Positions 34,730 to 46,330 of a DNA stretch of 64,000 nt are shown one piece after another; the first letter of the stretch is position 1, and each line of letters starts with the position of its first letter. Source of the DNA: Sipunculus nudus (taxonomy: Eukaryota > Annelida > Sipuncula > Golfingiida > Sipunculidae); assembly GCA_026874595.1 (NCBI GenBank), contig CM049317.1, forward strand, positions 11,878,382 through 11,942,381, written 5' to 3'. The translations under genes and the position numbers were made by a program. The notes below the pieces were generated by a model that worked only from the letters and a program-made list of their open reading frames with translations, was not told the origin of the DNA and did not search any database.

Positions 34730-34735
34730 TATAAA
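34730..34735 (+). promoter_or_regulatory. possible TATA box of the lectin gene
   Basis: TATAAA 135 bases before the ATG at 34,871. Plausible spacing for a short 5' UTR, but chance matches are common in this base composition. Confidence 0.3.
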
Positions 34736-34870
34736 CAGCTACTAAATTAGACAGCACATGGTTATAGCCTATAGCTAAAACTGATTGCAACACAAATGAT
34801 AGTGTCCAGTGTTATGTAGGGTCAGGCAAACGTATGATATGTGTCTTTGGACATGTGCATAATTGGAAAT

Positions 34871-35264
34871 ATGAAGAGCATATCGATGATATTTGCAATT
34901 ATGTGCTTTTTCTGTCTACATGCCGAGAACGTTAAGGCCCTTGTTTCCCGGTACGAACTCCAATACGGTGAGATTATGTTTATGTTATCATCTCTTAAAG
35001 TACTGTACAACAGCTGCCAAGAATTTCCTCTTTGGCTAAATGTGCTTGTCTCTCCATATGATATTCCAGTGAAACATAAAAGAAATAAGGATGATGCCGA
35101 AACTATATGCAAAAGAAGAGGTTGGGCGTTGCCTGCTCCAATCGACCCAACAATGTCTAGTGCTGTTACGCACTTTATGAACTTGCATAAGATGGATAAG
35201 ATGTGGCTAGGGATATCCTATTCTCAAGAAAATATATGGAAATGGTTTGATAAGCAATCTGAAG
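34871..35264 (+). CDS. lectin exon 1: signal peptide and first half of CTLD1
   Basis: The ATG at 34,871 is chosen because a hydrophobic leader follows it at once; the frame is open further upstream. Contains CQEFPLW, ETICKRRGWALPAP, MWLGISYS and WKWFDKQ. Donor GAAG|GTAAAT, phase 1. An alternative internal donor TACG|GTGAGA lies at 34,969. Confidence 0.75.
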
Positions 35265-38210
35265 GTAAATTATTAGTTGTTAGTCTAAGAAAATAAATAA
35301 ATCTTACATAGAGACATTTTAACTATGACTGTCGTATATTTTATTTCTTTTTTTAATATTATTACCAATTTATCATTTCAAAGATCTTGTATCACACATC
35401 GTAAAATGCTGATTGAACTGAACCTCGATTTTGAATGTTATACGCGACATTCTTTATTTATTGCATTTTTTATATAAGCAAACATGGACAACAGATATTC
35501 ATATGGCTTCGGTTTGAAGATCCATCGTGACAAGCCTAGACTTGATTGCGTGATTATTCGAAATTTCATGCATTATGCCCAGGGTTGTTTCAAAGAGGCA
35601 GATGGATTTATATGCGAATATCCAGGTGAGAAACAAATAGTAGGGAAAAAGGTTTGCCGTGTTTATATTTCGAGAACAACATATTTCAGACAATACATAA
35701 TAATGCTATGTACGTTTACTCAGCCCCGGGAATTAGAGTCCAACGCTTGAACTGAATCAATTTCTGTACGATTTACGTTAAATGATGCTCAAGCAAAGAC
35801 ACAATTCTACATAACAAGTGTTTTTCAGATTGTTCTATTTGTCCCCGTTTGTCATGCCACAGAGAGGGGAATATGTGCTTGTCAGTTAACAAAGATCTAC
35901 TGAACTGGTACAAAGCTTATTGGAAATGCGTTAAATCTGGCGGCAAACTGATCAGTGGAAGAGCAATGGATATCTTAAAAGACACAATCCTGGATATTAA
36001 TCTTGATTATTGGAGTGGCATTTTTCGAAATGGATGGATCATGAAAACAGAAAACGCAAAGAGTAAGTACCAGACCAATGTGCTTCTACTCATAACTTGA
36101 TTAACAAGCATCAAAGGCGGAATTGATGTAGCCCGGTCTAGTTCCAAGTTCAGTCCATAGAGCACGTTAGCCTAAAAGGTAAAATCTGATGTATTCTGGT
36201 AAATACTAGTGATGCTTCATCTATAGTATAATGTTTCCTGCTCTTCAAGTTCTAAACAAAAGCATATGTAGTATGTATACAGAAGTTTACAGTATATAGA
36301 ATTTCATGATATAGCACCACTCCAGACTACAGATATACCCCGCGGCCGAAAATTTATTTCCGTGAAAGTTTAAAAGTGTAAAGAGTGCTAGAACGGTATT
36401 CCTGATGGACATGGATTGTTAATGGACTGAGTTCCTTGACAATAGCTGATTTCTATTAAACACTTTGTTGATTTAACAGAAGAAGTTGTTATTGTTCCTA
36501 CATGGCAAGGCGGGATTGGTGAGGTCTCCGGTAAATATTGTGTCCTGATGAATCGTGAAGTAAAGAAGGTAGAAGATGGTCATGGAACTCAAACATCGTA
36601 CGCATGGAAGCCAGTTAACTGTAGTTCAGAATATGGCTTTGCATGTATCAGAAGTAAGTTCTGTTATAACATCTTTCAATATTCGTTATTGACAATTATA
36701 AATGAAACGTTCTTTTTCAATTAAAAAAATATACAATCATCAACCGCGTCAATGAACACATTGCTCGAACGATGTAACTGCTTGTAATTTAAATGTATCT
36801 TTCAGGAATCACACAATTAGAAAAAATTAAGGATATTTTGAAATTTCTGATGTGATTTTAAGGGCTTTTTACCTATTAAGAAATATCTATAGATAAAATA
36901 CATGTATATGCATGATATTGAAATGTTGTTATCCCATCCCTGTCAAAGTAAACAACAATACAGCTGAAGTCACCACAAAAAATGCTAGCCTAACTTTCGG
37001 TAAACTTTCGGTGATGCTTATTCCGGAATACATTTATATGGGTTATCGATGTCTGAATAGTAAGTTAAAAGCTTCTTTTTAAATCATAATAAAATTCCAA
37101 TTGAAAAATGATAATTGTAAGTGGTAGGAATAAAAAATAATATGCATTTCTAGATACTCAGGGTTTAGCCATGTCTTTGTCATCACACTTGCAAAAAAAA
37201 AATCATATACCACTCTGTTTAACAAGCACGTGGGACAACACATTCCCATTATTATTATATGAGCACTATTTCAGTGGTATATTAATCAAGATATTTGTGT
37301 CAGGTGAAAATCTACAGATTCTGAAATGTTCAAGGCCACAAACGGAGTCAAGCAAGGGGGATATACTTTCGCCTTTGTTTTTCAATATTAAATGCATGAC
37401 TTGAGTGTTGACCTTAATAATAAGGCAGCTGGATGAATTATTAGTAATGTAAAATATATGCACGGATGATGTAGTCCCTTTTTTAGACTTTGGTGGATGC
37501 ATGTTATGAATATGGTAAATTGCATAATATTACCTTTAACAAATGTTAAACACAATGTATGCATGTTCTTAAAAAAACATTTGGGAGAGATGGCACTTCG
37601 TGCATCAAGTCAGATCAGGAAAAACTATCATTTGTCAAACAAATCACCTACCTAGGTCATGTTATATCTGATGACTTGTCTGATGATAATGACAGGAAAT
37701 ATGATTTTATATTATAAAGTTCAAACATTAATAAGTAAATTGTTCCGAAAATATAAGAGTGTTTTTGTTTCAAATGTACTGTGGAACCATGGATTGTTCT
37801 AGCCTGAGGTGTCGGTTTAAGCGCAGAACTAATGATAAGCTAAGAACTGCATACAATTATACATCAAGGATTTTGATTTTTCTGCCTAAATAGTGTAGTG
37901 CATCCGAAATGTTTGCCAGGGGAGCTACTTTCTTGTTTCAAGGCCTTGTTACGAAAAACGGGACATTCGTTGATAACACGCATAAATATTGTTAACAATT
38001 TGCATGTCAAAACCATTAGTAATTTTGTAATATTGGGTGAATCATATTTATATTAACTGTATTTGCCTTCTACTTTCAGGTAATCAGATATTCACTGCTA
38101 TTGCCACAAAACAGAGGATACATTATATTCACCTTCATCTATATGCATGTCTCTGCACTCTTTGCACTATCATTTCCTTAAATATTTTTATAATATTCAT
38201 TAGAATATAG
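34871..38210 (+). CDS. type I membrane protein with two C-type lectin-like domains (six exons; span includes introns)
   Basis: Exons 34,871-35,264, 35,479-35,625, 35,829-36,062, 36,480-36,653, 36,949-37,059 and 38,080-38,210 join in frame (1,191 nt, 396 aa plus stop); every intron is phase 1. Layout: signal peptide (MKSISMIFAIMCFFCLHA), CTLD1 (exons 1-2), CTLD2 (exons 3-4), Ser/Thr stalk (exon 5), membrane helix with almost no tail (exon 6). CTLD marks: CKRRG, MWLG and WKWFD, then CFKEADGFICEYP; WKCVKSGGKL and YWSGIF, then NCSSEYGFACIR. The EPN/QPN and WND calcium-site motifs of sugar-binding lectins are absent, so ligand binding is probably calcium-independent or protein-directed. Likely a surface recognition receptor (inference). 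A broken paralogue of exons 3-4 lies at 53.6 kb. Confidence 0.78.
35479..35625 (+). CDS. lectin exon 2: second half of CTLD1
   Basis: Acceptor TATATAAG, donor CCAG|GTGAGA, 147 nt, phase 1-1. LDCVIIRNFMHYAQGCF then GFICEYP, the closing cysteines of a CTLD. Confidence 0.78.
35829..36062 (+). CDS. lectin exon 3: first half of CTLD2
   Basis: Acceptor GTTTTTCAG, donor AAAGA|GTAAGT, 234 nt, phase 1-1. DCSICPRLSC, WKCVKSGGKL and DYWSGIFRNGW. Confidence 0.82.
36480..36653 (+). CDS. lectin exon 4: second half of CTLD2
   Basis: Acceptor TTGATTTAACAG, donor AGAA|GTAAGT, 174 nt, phase 1-1. KYCVLMNREV ... YAWKPVNCSSEYGFACIR. Confidence 0.82.
36949..37059 (+). CDS. lectin exon 5: Ser/Thr-rich stalk
   Basis: Acceptor CCTGTCAAAG (weak), donor AATA|GTAAGT, 111 nt, phase 1-1. 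NNNTAEVTTKNASLTFG includes N-glycosylation sequons (NNT and NAS). Confidence 0.6.
37170..38050 (+). pseudogene. degenerate LINE reverse transcriptase fragment
   Basis: Pieces of a non-LTR reverse transcriptase in several frames: an NGVKQGGILSPLFFNI motif (37,336-37,387), TDDVVPFL near 37,463 in the place of the YADD box, and FVKQITYLGHVISDDLSDDN (37,632-37,693). Frameshifts and stops are frequent. It lies in the last lectin intron. Clade not determined; the YLGHVI-DDL block recalls LINE families common in marine invertebrates. Confidence 0.7.
38080..38210 (+). CDS. lectin exon 6: membrane helix and stop
   Basis: Acceptor CTTCTACTTTCAG, phase 1, so it joins exon 5 as Ser-Asn. HLHLYACLCTLCTIISLNIF then IIFIRI and TAG at 38,208: a single hydrophobic span with a two- to three-residue tail. 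Confidence 0.65.
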
Positions 38211-38643
38211 ACCAATATATGTGTCTGAAAAAAAAAATTGATTAAAAATTAGCACATATGATGTTATAGATATAATCTTTCTATTGTAATTAACAATTTT
38301 TAATATTATAATTAATGAACTTTGCTGCCTAAGAAGCAGCAGTAGTTGTATTCGTAGAAGGTGGCAAAAGGCAAGTGGTACTTGTATACATCGGAATAGG
38401 CCTTGCATCGACTGTTTTCACTGTTTTATACGGGTTTTGATCTGACTCAAGATATGTCCATATATCGAAGGAAAATGGTAAATTTAACTCAAGATACATA
38501 TGCTTATAAAATACCAATAACATCATTTATGAACACGTCTTTCCACCAAGAAAAAAAAATTAATTATAGTAAGTTTTTATTATTACTTAAATAGAAAATA
38601 ATTAATACTTCTTACAAAAAATATAGCATCCATTTAATATTAC

Positions 38644-39006
38644 AGTATACATGGAGGAACAGAATATTATGACCGGAGTGAATCTCTTGGGTAAAGTATA
38701 TATAGAGACATCGATGGTTGCAATAGAATCCGTGAACAAATTGAACTGGTATATGGCGAAACGGAGGATTCCGCACTTACATTTCCTATCGCTGGTGTAC
38801 CCTACTGCTCATTTGGTCAAGATTCCTCCATCTAGCACGACAGAGGAAAAGAACCGGTAGCAACAGACAGAGGATGCGTTCAGGCCGACATTTGCCACGT
38901 TAAAATGCCATGTATGGATATTGGTAGCAGCTCAGTTTGCGATGGAGTAATAAACCCTCATCGATCCTTAAATTACATTATGGAATTTCCCAGTGCATGC
39001 CAATAA
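38644..39006 (+). pseudogene. cysteine-rich coding relic
   Basis: One frame reads through 120 codons with only two internal stops (TAA 38,692; TAG 38,833) to TAA at 39,004, with AATAAA overlapping that stop. It includes IAGVPYCSFGQDSS, DRGCVQADICHVKMPCMD and SSSVCDG. The cysteine density and preserved frame suggest a decayed exon or gene, possibly an old 3' part of the lectin locus. Identity unknown. Confidence 0.4.
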
Positions 39007-42000
39007 ACTAATCCTAAGATGGCCAGAGTATTCCATAGTGAAGAAAATCATTGTTTCAGGGACTCATGGAGGCTTCATTGCCATTCAAGTTACAGTACAT
39101 AAGTTAATAAAAATTTGCTATTCAATTAACCGTGAATATTAATTGAATCATTTTAGCAATTTCTTGTTATATTATTTTGGGAGCATGCTCATATTTGTTG
39201 CAAGTCGTAATCTAACAACTGTGGCTTCGTGTGCATGACGTAAACTATGTACTAGACTAAACCCAGTTGTCTTTCTAGTATTAACATCTCGAGTGAAAGG
39301 CATGATTGATTTGAAGGTTGAACGATCAGTTGTAGCGAAAAGAAATACAATTTGTTTAAAGGTTTCTTTGTACTAAGTGATATCATCATACTGGTGGATA
39401 ATTGTTGCAGGCCTTGCCTGGTTTTGAAGTAAAGTTGAACGTTACAATATGTGTCGTGTTTACGGACGTCTGGAGCCCTGATCTCTGGACGACTAGATGG
39501 ACGATGGATAAAAGATAGATCAACATAGCTCGGACGATTAACAGTCAGCTGACCTATATATGTTGATAATCCAGGTTAATTTTAGTTTTTACTGATGCAT
39601 ATTTCAACCCATGTAAATGGATATATTATGTGATATATGTAAATTAATATATATACTAATATTATAAAACTGTTTTCCCGACGCGACACTTGGCCCCGAT
39701 AGACGGTATGTAACCACCATACAAACACCCAGCTAGGGAATTCATGATAACCTTTTGAAATGCCGTGTTTGTAAGTACGTGATTACTGAAAATTAATCAC
39801 CAACACCTTGTACAGGTCCAAAAGTCATCTAGCGCAAACCGTCATGCAGGAACATGCCAAGGATACCAAATTTTGAAAACTGTTTATGTATGCAAAGTGG
39901 CAAAACTTTAAAAATCATGCATGGCTTAAAAATTTAGTGAGTTATATTTGTTTATGTAGTTCTGCTTCAGCTTAGCCAATAAAAAATCATACCGACGTAT
40001 GTAGATACCCAAGCAAATGCAAATATTGAACTAATACAAGGACTAAATACACAACTCGTGTTGCATTGAATGGTGATAGTAAGTAAATTATATACCGTGC
40101 TTCAACGTGGACACGTAAATATAGCTCCAATTATATGTATGACTATCCAATTTTAAATTCAAATAAGTGTATTGTTATTACAGTTTCTTGTTTCTTATTC
40201 ATAAATTTTAATCTTCATACAAATAAATACATAGCAGTAAGCCATAATCTTTCTTAGTCTTTCTTAATCTTTCTTCTCTTTCTCATCTCTTTCAACAGGT
40301 AACGTAGTATACATCAGAATTACAGGATGGACCGGTATTGATTTAGACTTAAGACTCCCTCTTTTATTTTCCAAAATTTAAAATCAATCGTTCGAATATA
40401 GGTTTTCGGTGCTCGACCCATATTCAAAAGAATGATCCCAGTTTTTGTTTGATGAATGATATGCTTTGAATGTGTGTGGTTTATCGTCAGAATGTTTCAA
40501 TGAGCAAACTAATTAAAATTAGACTGAATGATAAAGCATGGTCTTGTTGATTTTCTCCCTGAGTAAAACCATGTTTAAGCAAATGATGCCATGCCAATAG
40601 CCTCCCGCTGTGAGCCTTGCATTATATGATCTTTGAGTAATCTTGTCTCTAGCATAGCATTAACCTCTGTAAAACCATGACCCCAAACATCTGTATTATG
40701 TTCCAGTTCAATGTCTTTTTCGGCAACATGAGCAGCCTGATATGGCGTAGTTCAAAGGTCAACATGTGTCTTTTTATGACATGGCTAAACAACTATAGAT
40801 CTGGGTCTTCTATGTCCAAGGAATATAACTTCTGAGTTAGCCTATATTTAGATGTGTGTCCAGCTGATAACCCGTGTTTGCTGACAAATGGAGTTTAGCC
40901 GTGATATTCATCCCTGACACATTTACAATTCATTTTTTTAAAGAAAAAGGAGCAGAAGATATATCTGTATGACTTTCTGTTTGTGCATAAAGCTTATTAA
41001 ACATTACTTTTTCAGGGATTCCGACCCGGACTTGGGCTGTAGGGTTTTTTATTCGGAGTGAATGACTCAAGAATTCCGGCCGAGTCTATTTGAGGTGGGT
41101 TAGATTAAAACCTCTTTAAATACTATAAAACCATAGTAATATGTGAACTACTAACAAAATTAAAATAAAAGAGATATACCAAGAGCTAAATGGAAATAAA
41201 CATTTAAGTAAAAGCACGTGTAAACCGACATTAAGGTACACGTGATAATATCAGATTTTTAAGATTCTGTTAACAAGGTTTGCATTAGACTCAATGTCTA
41301 AGTGACGCTGAATAAAAGGTGGTGTAGTTAGACAATCTCAGAGTACTGCAGCCCCGGATAAAGAGGAGTTAAACAGCATCATTGCTCGAACATTGGCTAC
41401 AAATACACAATCCAAATTACCGATAACATACCTTGAAATTCTCAAACAGTCACTTGTCAGGTCCATAGGTCCCACACATAGAAATACTCGTTTTGTCAAC
41501 TGAACTATTTAAATATTCCTAGGCTTCAAGAATAAAATGTTGGTGCCACATAAATGGAAAAGAAGTCTACGTATGATACAGGACAGGAGTATTTTAAGTA
41601 ACCTTGATTTGTTATATGCTAGTGTTGTATCCATGTAAAAGCAGACCCATCCAAGAATTCTCTTGCAGTTCAACTAGACTTAATACAGCTGCGTATTTGT
41701 GTTTAGGGATGAATGAAAGCTGAGTAAGTTTCATGAGGATGGGAAAATTAACTTGACCATGAATTAAGACACATATGACATATGTCTAGGGACAGACACT
41801 GCCGGGATCACCCTTTCTGGTAAAACACGGGGTCATTCTGTTGGATTTGCACGAAAACATATTATAGCTGGCATATCTTCGTTCTTTCCCTTCATTCTGC
41901 GGATGCACAAAAACACCTTATCAGAAACAAGGTAAACATGGTGATTTGTCTGCATCTGCTGATTATCGGTCGCTCGAATCTCACTTTCAATCAGACGCCT

Positions 42001-43300
42001 TGACTTTGGACTGGACTCTAATCATACACTAATTAGATGCTTTGCTTTTGAAAAGCGGTACCATGTGAGAATGCGCTACATCAACCATCATAACAAAAGC
42101 GACCCCTTGTAAACAGGCGCAAACTCTTGACAAATTTTTGGGTCACCTAAAATTACGTGTCTAAGAGCTGTGTGCTCCAAAATATTATGCAGACAATGTT
42201 AGAATGAAAAGTTTTCCTAGTTCAAATAGATACTACATGTCTTTGGCATTAACTACAAATCGGTCCAAACGAACGGTATTTTCCTGATAAAAATTATAAC
42301 TTCAGATCAATAGCATATTAAAGATTTATATTCCCTTAACCTTTATTTATTATATTCATGCTCTAGAAGGTACACAAGGATAAAATTTAACATTCATTCT
42401 ATTTTTCATGCGAAACCTTTTTTCTCTGTTTATTTTTATTGTAAAATATATGATACTTTGAGGCTTATATGTTAGCAAAAATTGAATGGTAATAACAAAA
42501 ATAAACCTAATATTGGATATTACCTGTATATTATGCAGGCCTGTTAGCTTGTAGGTCCCTATGTTAAAACATGGAATATCACAGGATAACCCTTCGCAGC
42601 ACCTAACATTAAATTGTATACTTACCTTTACCAACCGGGAGAGTGATAATTGTTATTGCAAATACATTTAATATAGTATTTCTGTTTATGGTGCATATAA
42701 ATGACTGAGAGATAGTTACCTGAGCAGGAAAGAATGCTGTACTTTTACCAGCAACAGAGTGTTATCACACCAAGTAACCAAACTGCAAAGAGTCTTAACC
42801 TGATAGAACTCTTCCTTTAATATATCTTTTAAGAAGTTATTAAACAGAATGAGGCAAAAGAGACATTTCTACGGACACTTTTAACAATGTATTTATGTGT
42901 CAGTAATTTAAATATTTTCATTTATTTGTATAATTTGAATATTTCATGAATTTCAGTTCAGTTCTGTTATACTGAAGCATCATCTACAAATGTTCCGTGA
43001 TGAATATAAGGAATCAATCGAGCTGTATACACAGCATTTGGCACACAGCCCATCCCATTTAGTGTGTTGTGTCCTATCAATATCCAAATAAATGGTAATT
43101 CACCTTAACATTTCTGACGAGGTGGTTTATTGTTCTAAGTCGATCCGATGGTGTGAATCATACACACTCGTGATCTGGCACATTACCGCTGGAGTTTGAT
43201 AGAAGGAAGTAAGTATGCATGTATGTAAAAGGAAGACTTGAGCGTTTTACATAAACTGAGTTATTATCACACTATGCTTTTATCACACATAGTGTGATTT

Positions 43301-43322
43301 AAATATATATATATATATATAA

Positions 43323-43356
<34 letters not shown>

Positions 43357-43374
43357 GTATTTATATATATATAA
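43301..43374. repeat. imperfect palindromic (TA)n tract
   Basis: TA tract broken by symmetrical AAATA, TACATA and TGTATT interruptions. It occupies the place where the other duplicate carries a SINE. Confidence 0.8.
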
Positions 43375-44338
43375 AGTGTATCTATGTGTATGCATTCCCC
43401 TGAGGGCTAGGTGAACGTCAAAGTAAATTGATCACACAGCGGTAGTCGTCGTAGCGAAGTTAAATGTTTTTATCAATGTTCACGCCCAAAACATATTAAT
43501 ATGTTCAAGATAGAGATTCACTCCTCACTGCTTTTAAAGCTGAGTCCTCCTCCGACAAGTCAATACTAATCTCTCTCACAATGGTAAAACTTTAAAGAAA
43601 AAAATGCATACTGCATGTGGAACTAGCCACTGTGAAGCTATTCTGGCTATAAAAGCCCTCAGTGTCTTTTTCTGTTGCAGGTTTATATGCACTGAAAAAT
43701 AGAAATAAACCTACGCATAAACATTAATCGTAGTTCTCATTGGCGCATTATATTCATGCAACTATAAATGTGGATATCTGCCCAGGGCCTTCCTGAAAGT
43801 AATATTAGACAATTTTAGTGATTTATGACATGCTGTGCCTAGTAAGTGTGTCTATGTGCTAAAATCATGTTTTCGACCGTTAGTTGCAGAAAATATGTCA
43901 GCGTCACCTTATTTCAGGTTTGTGACGAGATTTGCCGAAGACCTAACCGGATGTGCAGTTAGAGGCTTTTAGGTCAAACGATAATGGTTTGTGCCCCGTT
44001 AACATCCCGACTACTTCATATTAAGGTCTAAAAAATAAAAACATGCGTAAAAATAAAAAAAAAATAAAAAAAAATACAGGTGTTGCCACAAGTCTTCAGA
44101 AACTCATAAAACTGTCCATGGTCATTGTGCGTGAAAACGTCAATGAGATCAATAGATTAGTTAAATTCAAATACTGGAGCTTTCACATTCAATATTTAAC
44201 TATTCTGGGATGTATAAACAGGCCCGATAACTCAGGGAATATCGGTCGCATTAACCTAATTTCAAGCGTCGAAGGAAATCCTTTTACTAAACATATCCCT
44301 GCAAGTTTCTAATGGTTACGAATTCTGCCCTATTATCG

Positions 44339-44384
44339 AACAGACAGACGGACAGACAGACAGACAGACGGACAGACAAACGGG
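44339..44384. repeat. (GACA)n microsatellite
   Basis: Imperfect GACAGACAGACG run following a satellite-like monomer; its counterpart is at 62,119-62,160. Confidence 0.85.
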
Positions 44385-45123
44385 AGATGGAAAAAGAGTT
44401 ATCGCTAAAGCGTTGATGACTTTCAGTCAACTGAGCTAAAAAATCACAGGGAGAGAAAATATACAGATGGCGATGGGAAAACCAAATATTCCGAAAGAGA
44501 TTAAAGCGAGTAGTGCCGATAGAGTCCCTGTTATGAAAGAATAAATATACTTGAGGAAGGTGATTTTTACTCTGGTTCAAATATCAAGTTCGATAATACC
44601 ACAGGCATAAAATAACCAACATTTATGATTACTTTCTTCTAGAATAAATCACTTTCAAGTATAAGGGGAAATATTATAATATTTAGTGCATTACAAAGGT
44701 CAAGTTTATGAAGTACGAATATTATAATATACCTCCAGTTCCGCTTAGAGTCAAAAGCACACAAGTAATTAATTACCTAGATGAGTTTGTGAAAAGCTCG
44801 TACATATATGCTGTGGTTAAAACCTCGTTTTCTGAACGCTCAAATCTATGTATGAGACATATCGATAAGTAAGACTGTGAACAAAGTTATAGTACATAAC
44901 GATATTGTTAAACAGCTGGTTGCTTGTTATCAGTAGATCTTCGCTTTGGACTACCCAAGACCAAACGTAAATCATCCGTGAACTTTTTTTCACATAAATC
45001 AGATATAGTCAATGCCAAATGATTCTCGATTGAATGAAGAAAATTAACGAAGTGTTAAATATGCTTAACAATTGTTCCATGGCCAAGCCCATTAGATCCC
45101 CGCCTAAAATCAGTCTTTTTCAG

Positions 45124-45180
45124 GCAGCTAACCTAAAGCTTAGGCGAGACAAATTGGAAATATAAAAAATATCAAAAGTG
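45124..45180 (+). pseudogene. dead E mini-exon in duplicate copy 1
   Basis: Aligns with the 54-nt exon at 62,557 (both have an upstream CAG acceptor and AAAGCTTAGG / AAAGCCTAGG cores). The donor has changed from GTAAGT to GTCAGT, the length is 57 nt, and TAA interrupts the frame. Confidence 0.6.
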
Positions 45181-46330
45181 GTCAGTAATTATTTCTTTGT
45201 ATTTGCATAGAATATGTTCTTGGTCACATGTGTAGTTCAAGCAGCAAATATACGAAGGTGATATGAAGGTGCCTTTTTATATCTTTTGATAAACGGAAAA
45301 TTCTTTTTGATTTGATGTATGTAGGAACAGAATCTCTGATTTTGTAGTTAGGAATTTCTTATGCCGCAATGCCGGAAATATGTCTGTACAGTCCTACGCA
45401 TGAATGTAAATATTTATATATTCTAATATTTTTAAGTTGAGTTGTTATATCTAAAATATTGTTTCCCTAAATGCAATGCTGTAAATGAGCTTTAAATATA
45501 GGTTACTGTTCTGGGTAATCAGAACTGCAATTATAAGACATCCATTGACCAATTATATTATGAGATCGTAAAACATAAGTGGGACATTAATACACGTAAA
45601 TCAGGTTTTTTTGTATTCAGTAAAGTTGAGAATATTGAACGCAATAATAACTCAGGGATTCAAATGTAAAATATTTATCTAGGTAAACTGAAAGTTGTCC
45701 CAGCTGTAAATCTTAAATAATCCTTATAACTTTACTAACTGCTAGTCTGTTTGTTTGGTTAATTATATATCAGTATCGTGCAATCAAGGGGGTTCAAACT
45801 TTTTCCACTTTGTGTACATTCCGAATCAGAAATAGATGAGCTAATATTGAATGATCAAGTTACCTCGGGAAATCCTGTTTGTTAACATCACAAGAGCTAA
45901 TTAATTTCAATATAAGGGTATATTCACGCTGTCCAAAATTGTGGTTTACCAAACTTTCGCAGAACAAACCTCACACATTTACACATGAGTTTAAGTATTT
46001 CGTAGGCTAATGAGTATGTCATGACTATAGAGCTGTGATGGTCCAAAGTTACATACTGACGGGATTGTTGGGAGTAACTTCTGTAAGCCCCATATTAGGT
46101 CACCGTGAGCCATATTTGGTGAGATATTAATTATATTGTGTTTTTGTTTTAAACCAATATGATATAACAAATGATTACCTTGAGTATGGGGTACATGTTT
46201 GTATACATATCTGTTGTTAAAATAAATTCCGTTCTGGAGTCTATATTTGTATACAAGCACTCCCATGTGATGACATAACGTTAACCTGAATCTGGGTTTA
46301 TAACCAGTCTTTGAATCATACAGGTACAGA

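Larger units (their letters stand above)
39410..46330. repeat. segmental duplication, copy 1
   Basis: Diverged but colinear with 57,722-63,420. Anchors: CCCGACGCGACACTTGGCC at 39,677 and 58,002; CATGCTCTAGAAGGTACAC at 42,358 and 60,262; TCATGAATTTCAGTTCAG at 42,944 and 60,721; CACTCCTCACTGCTTTTAAA at about 43,519 and 61,493. Apart from the mini-exon relic at 45.12 kb nothing in it looks coding. Confidence 0.85.

Noticed and set aside
44287-44580. Minus-strand frame with VCLSVCLF
   Set aside because: Translation of the (GACA)n microsatellite.
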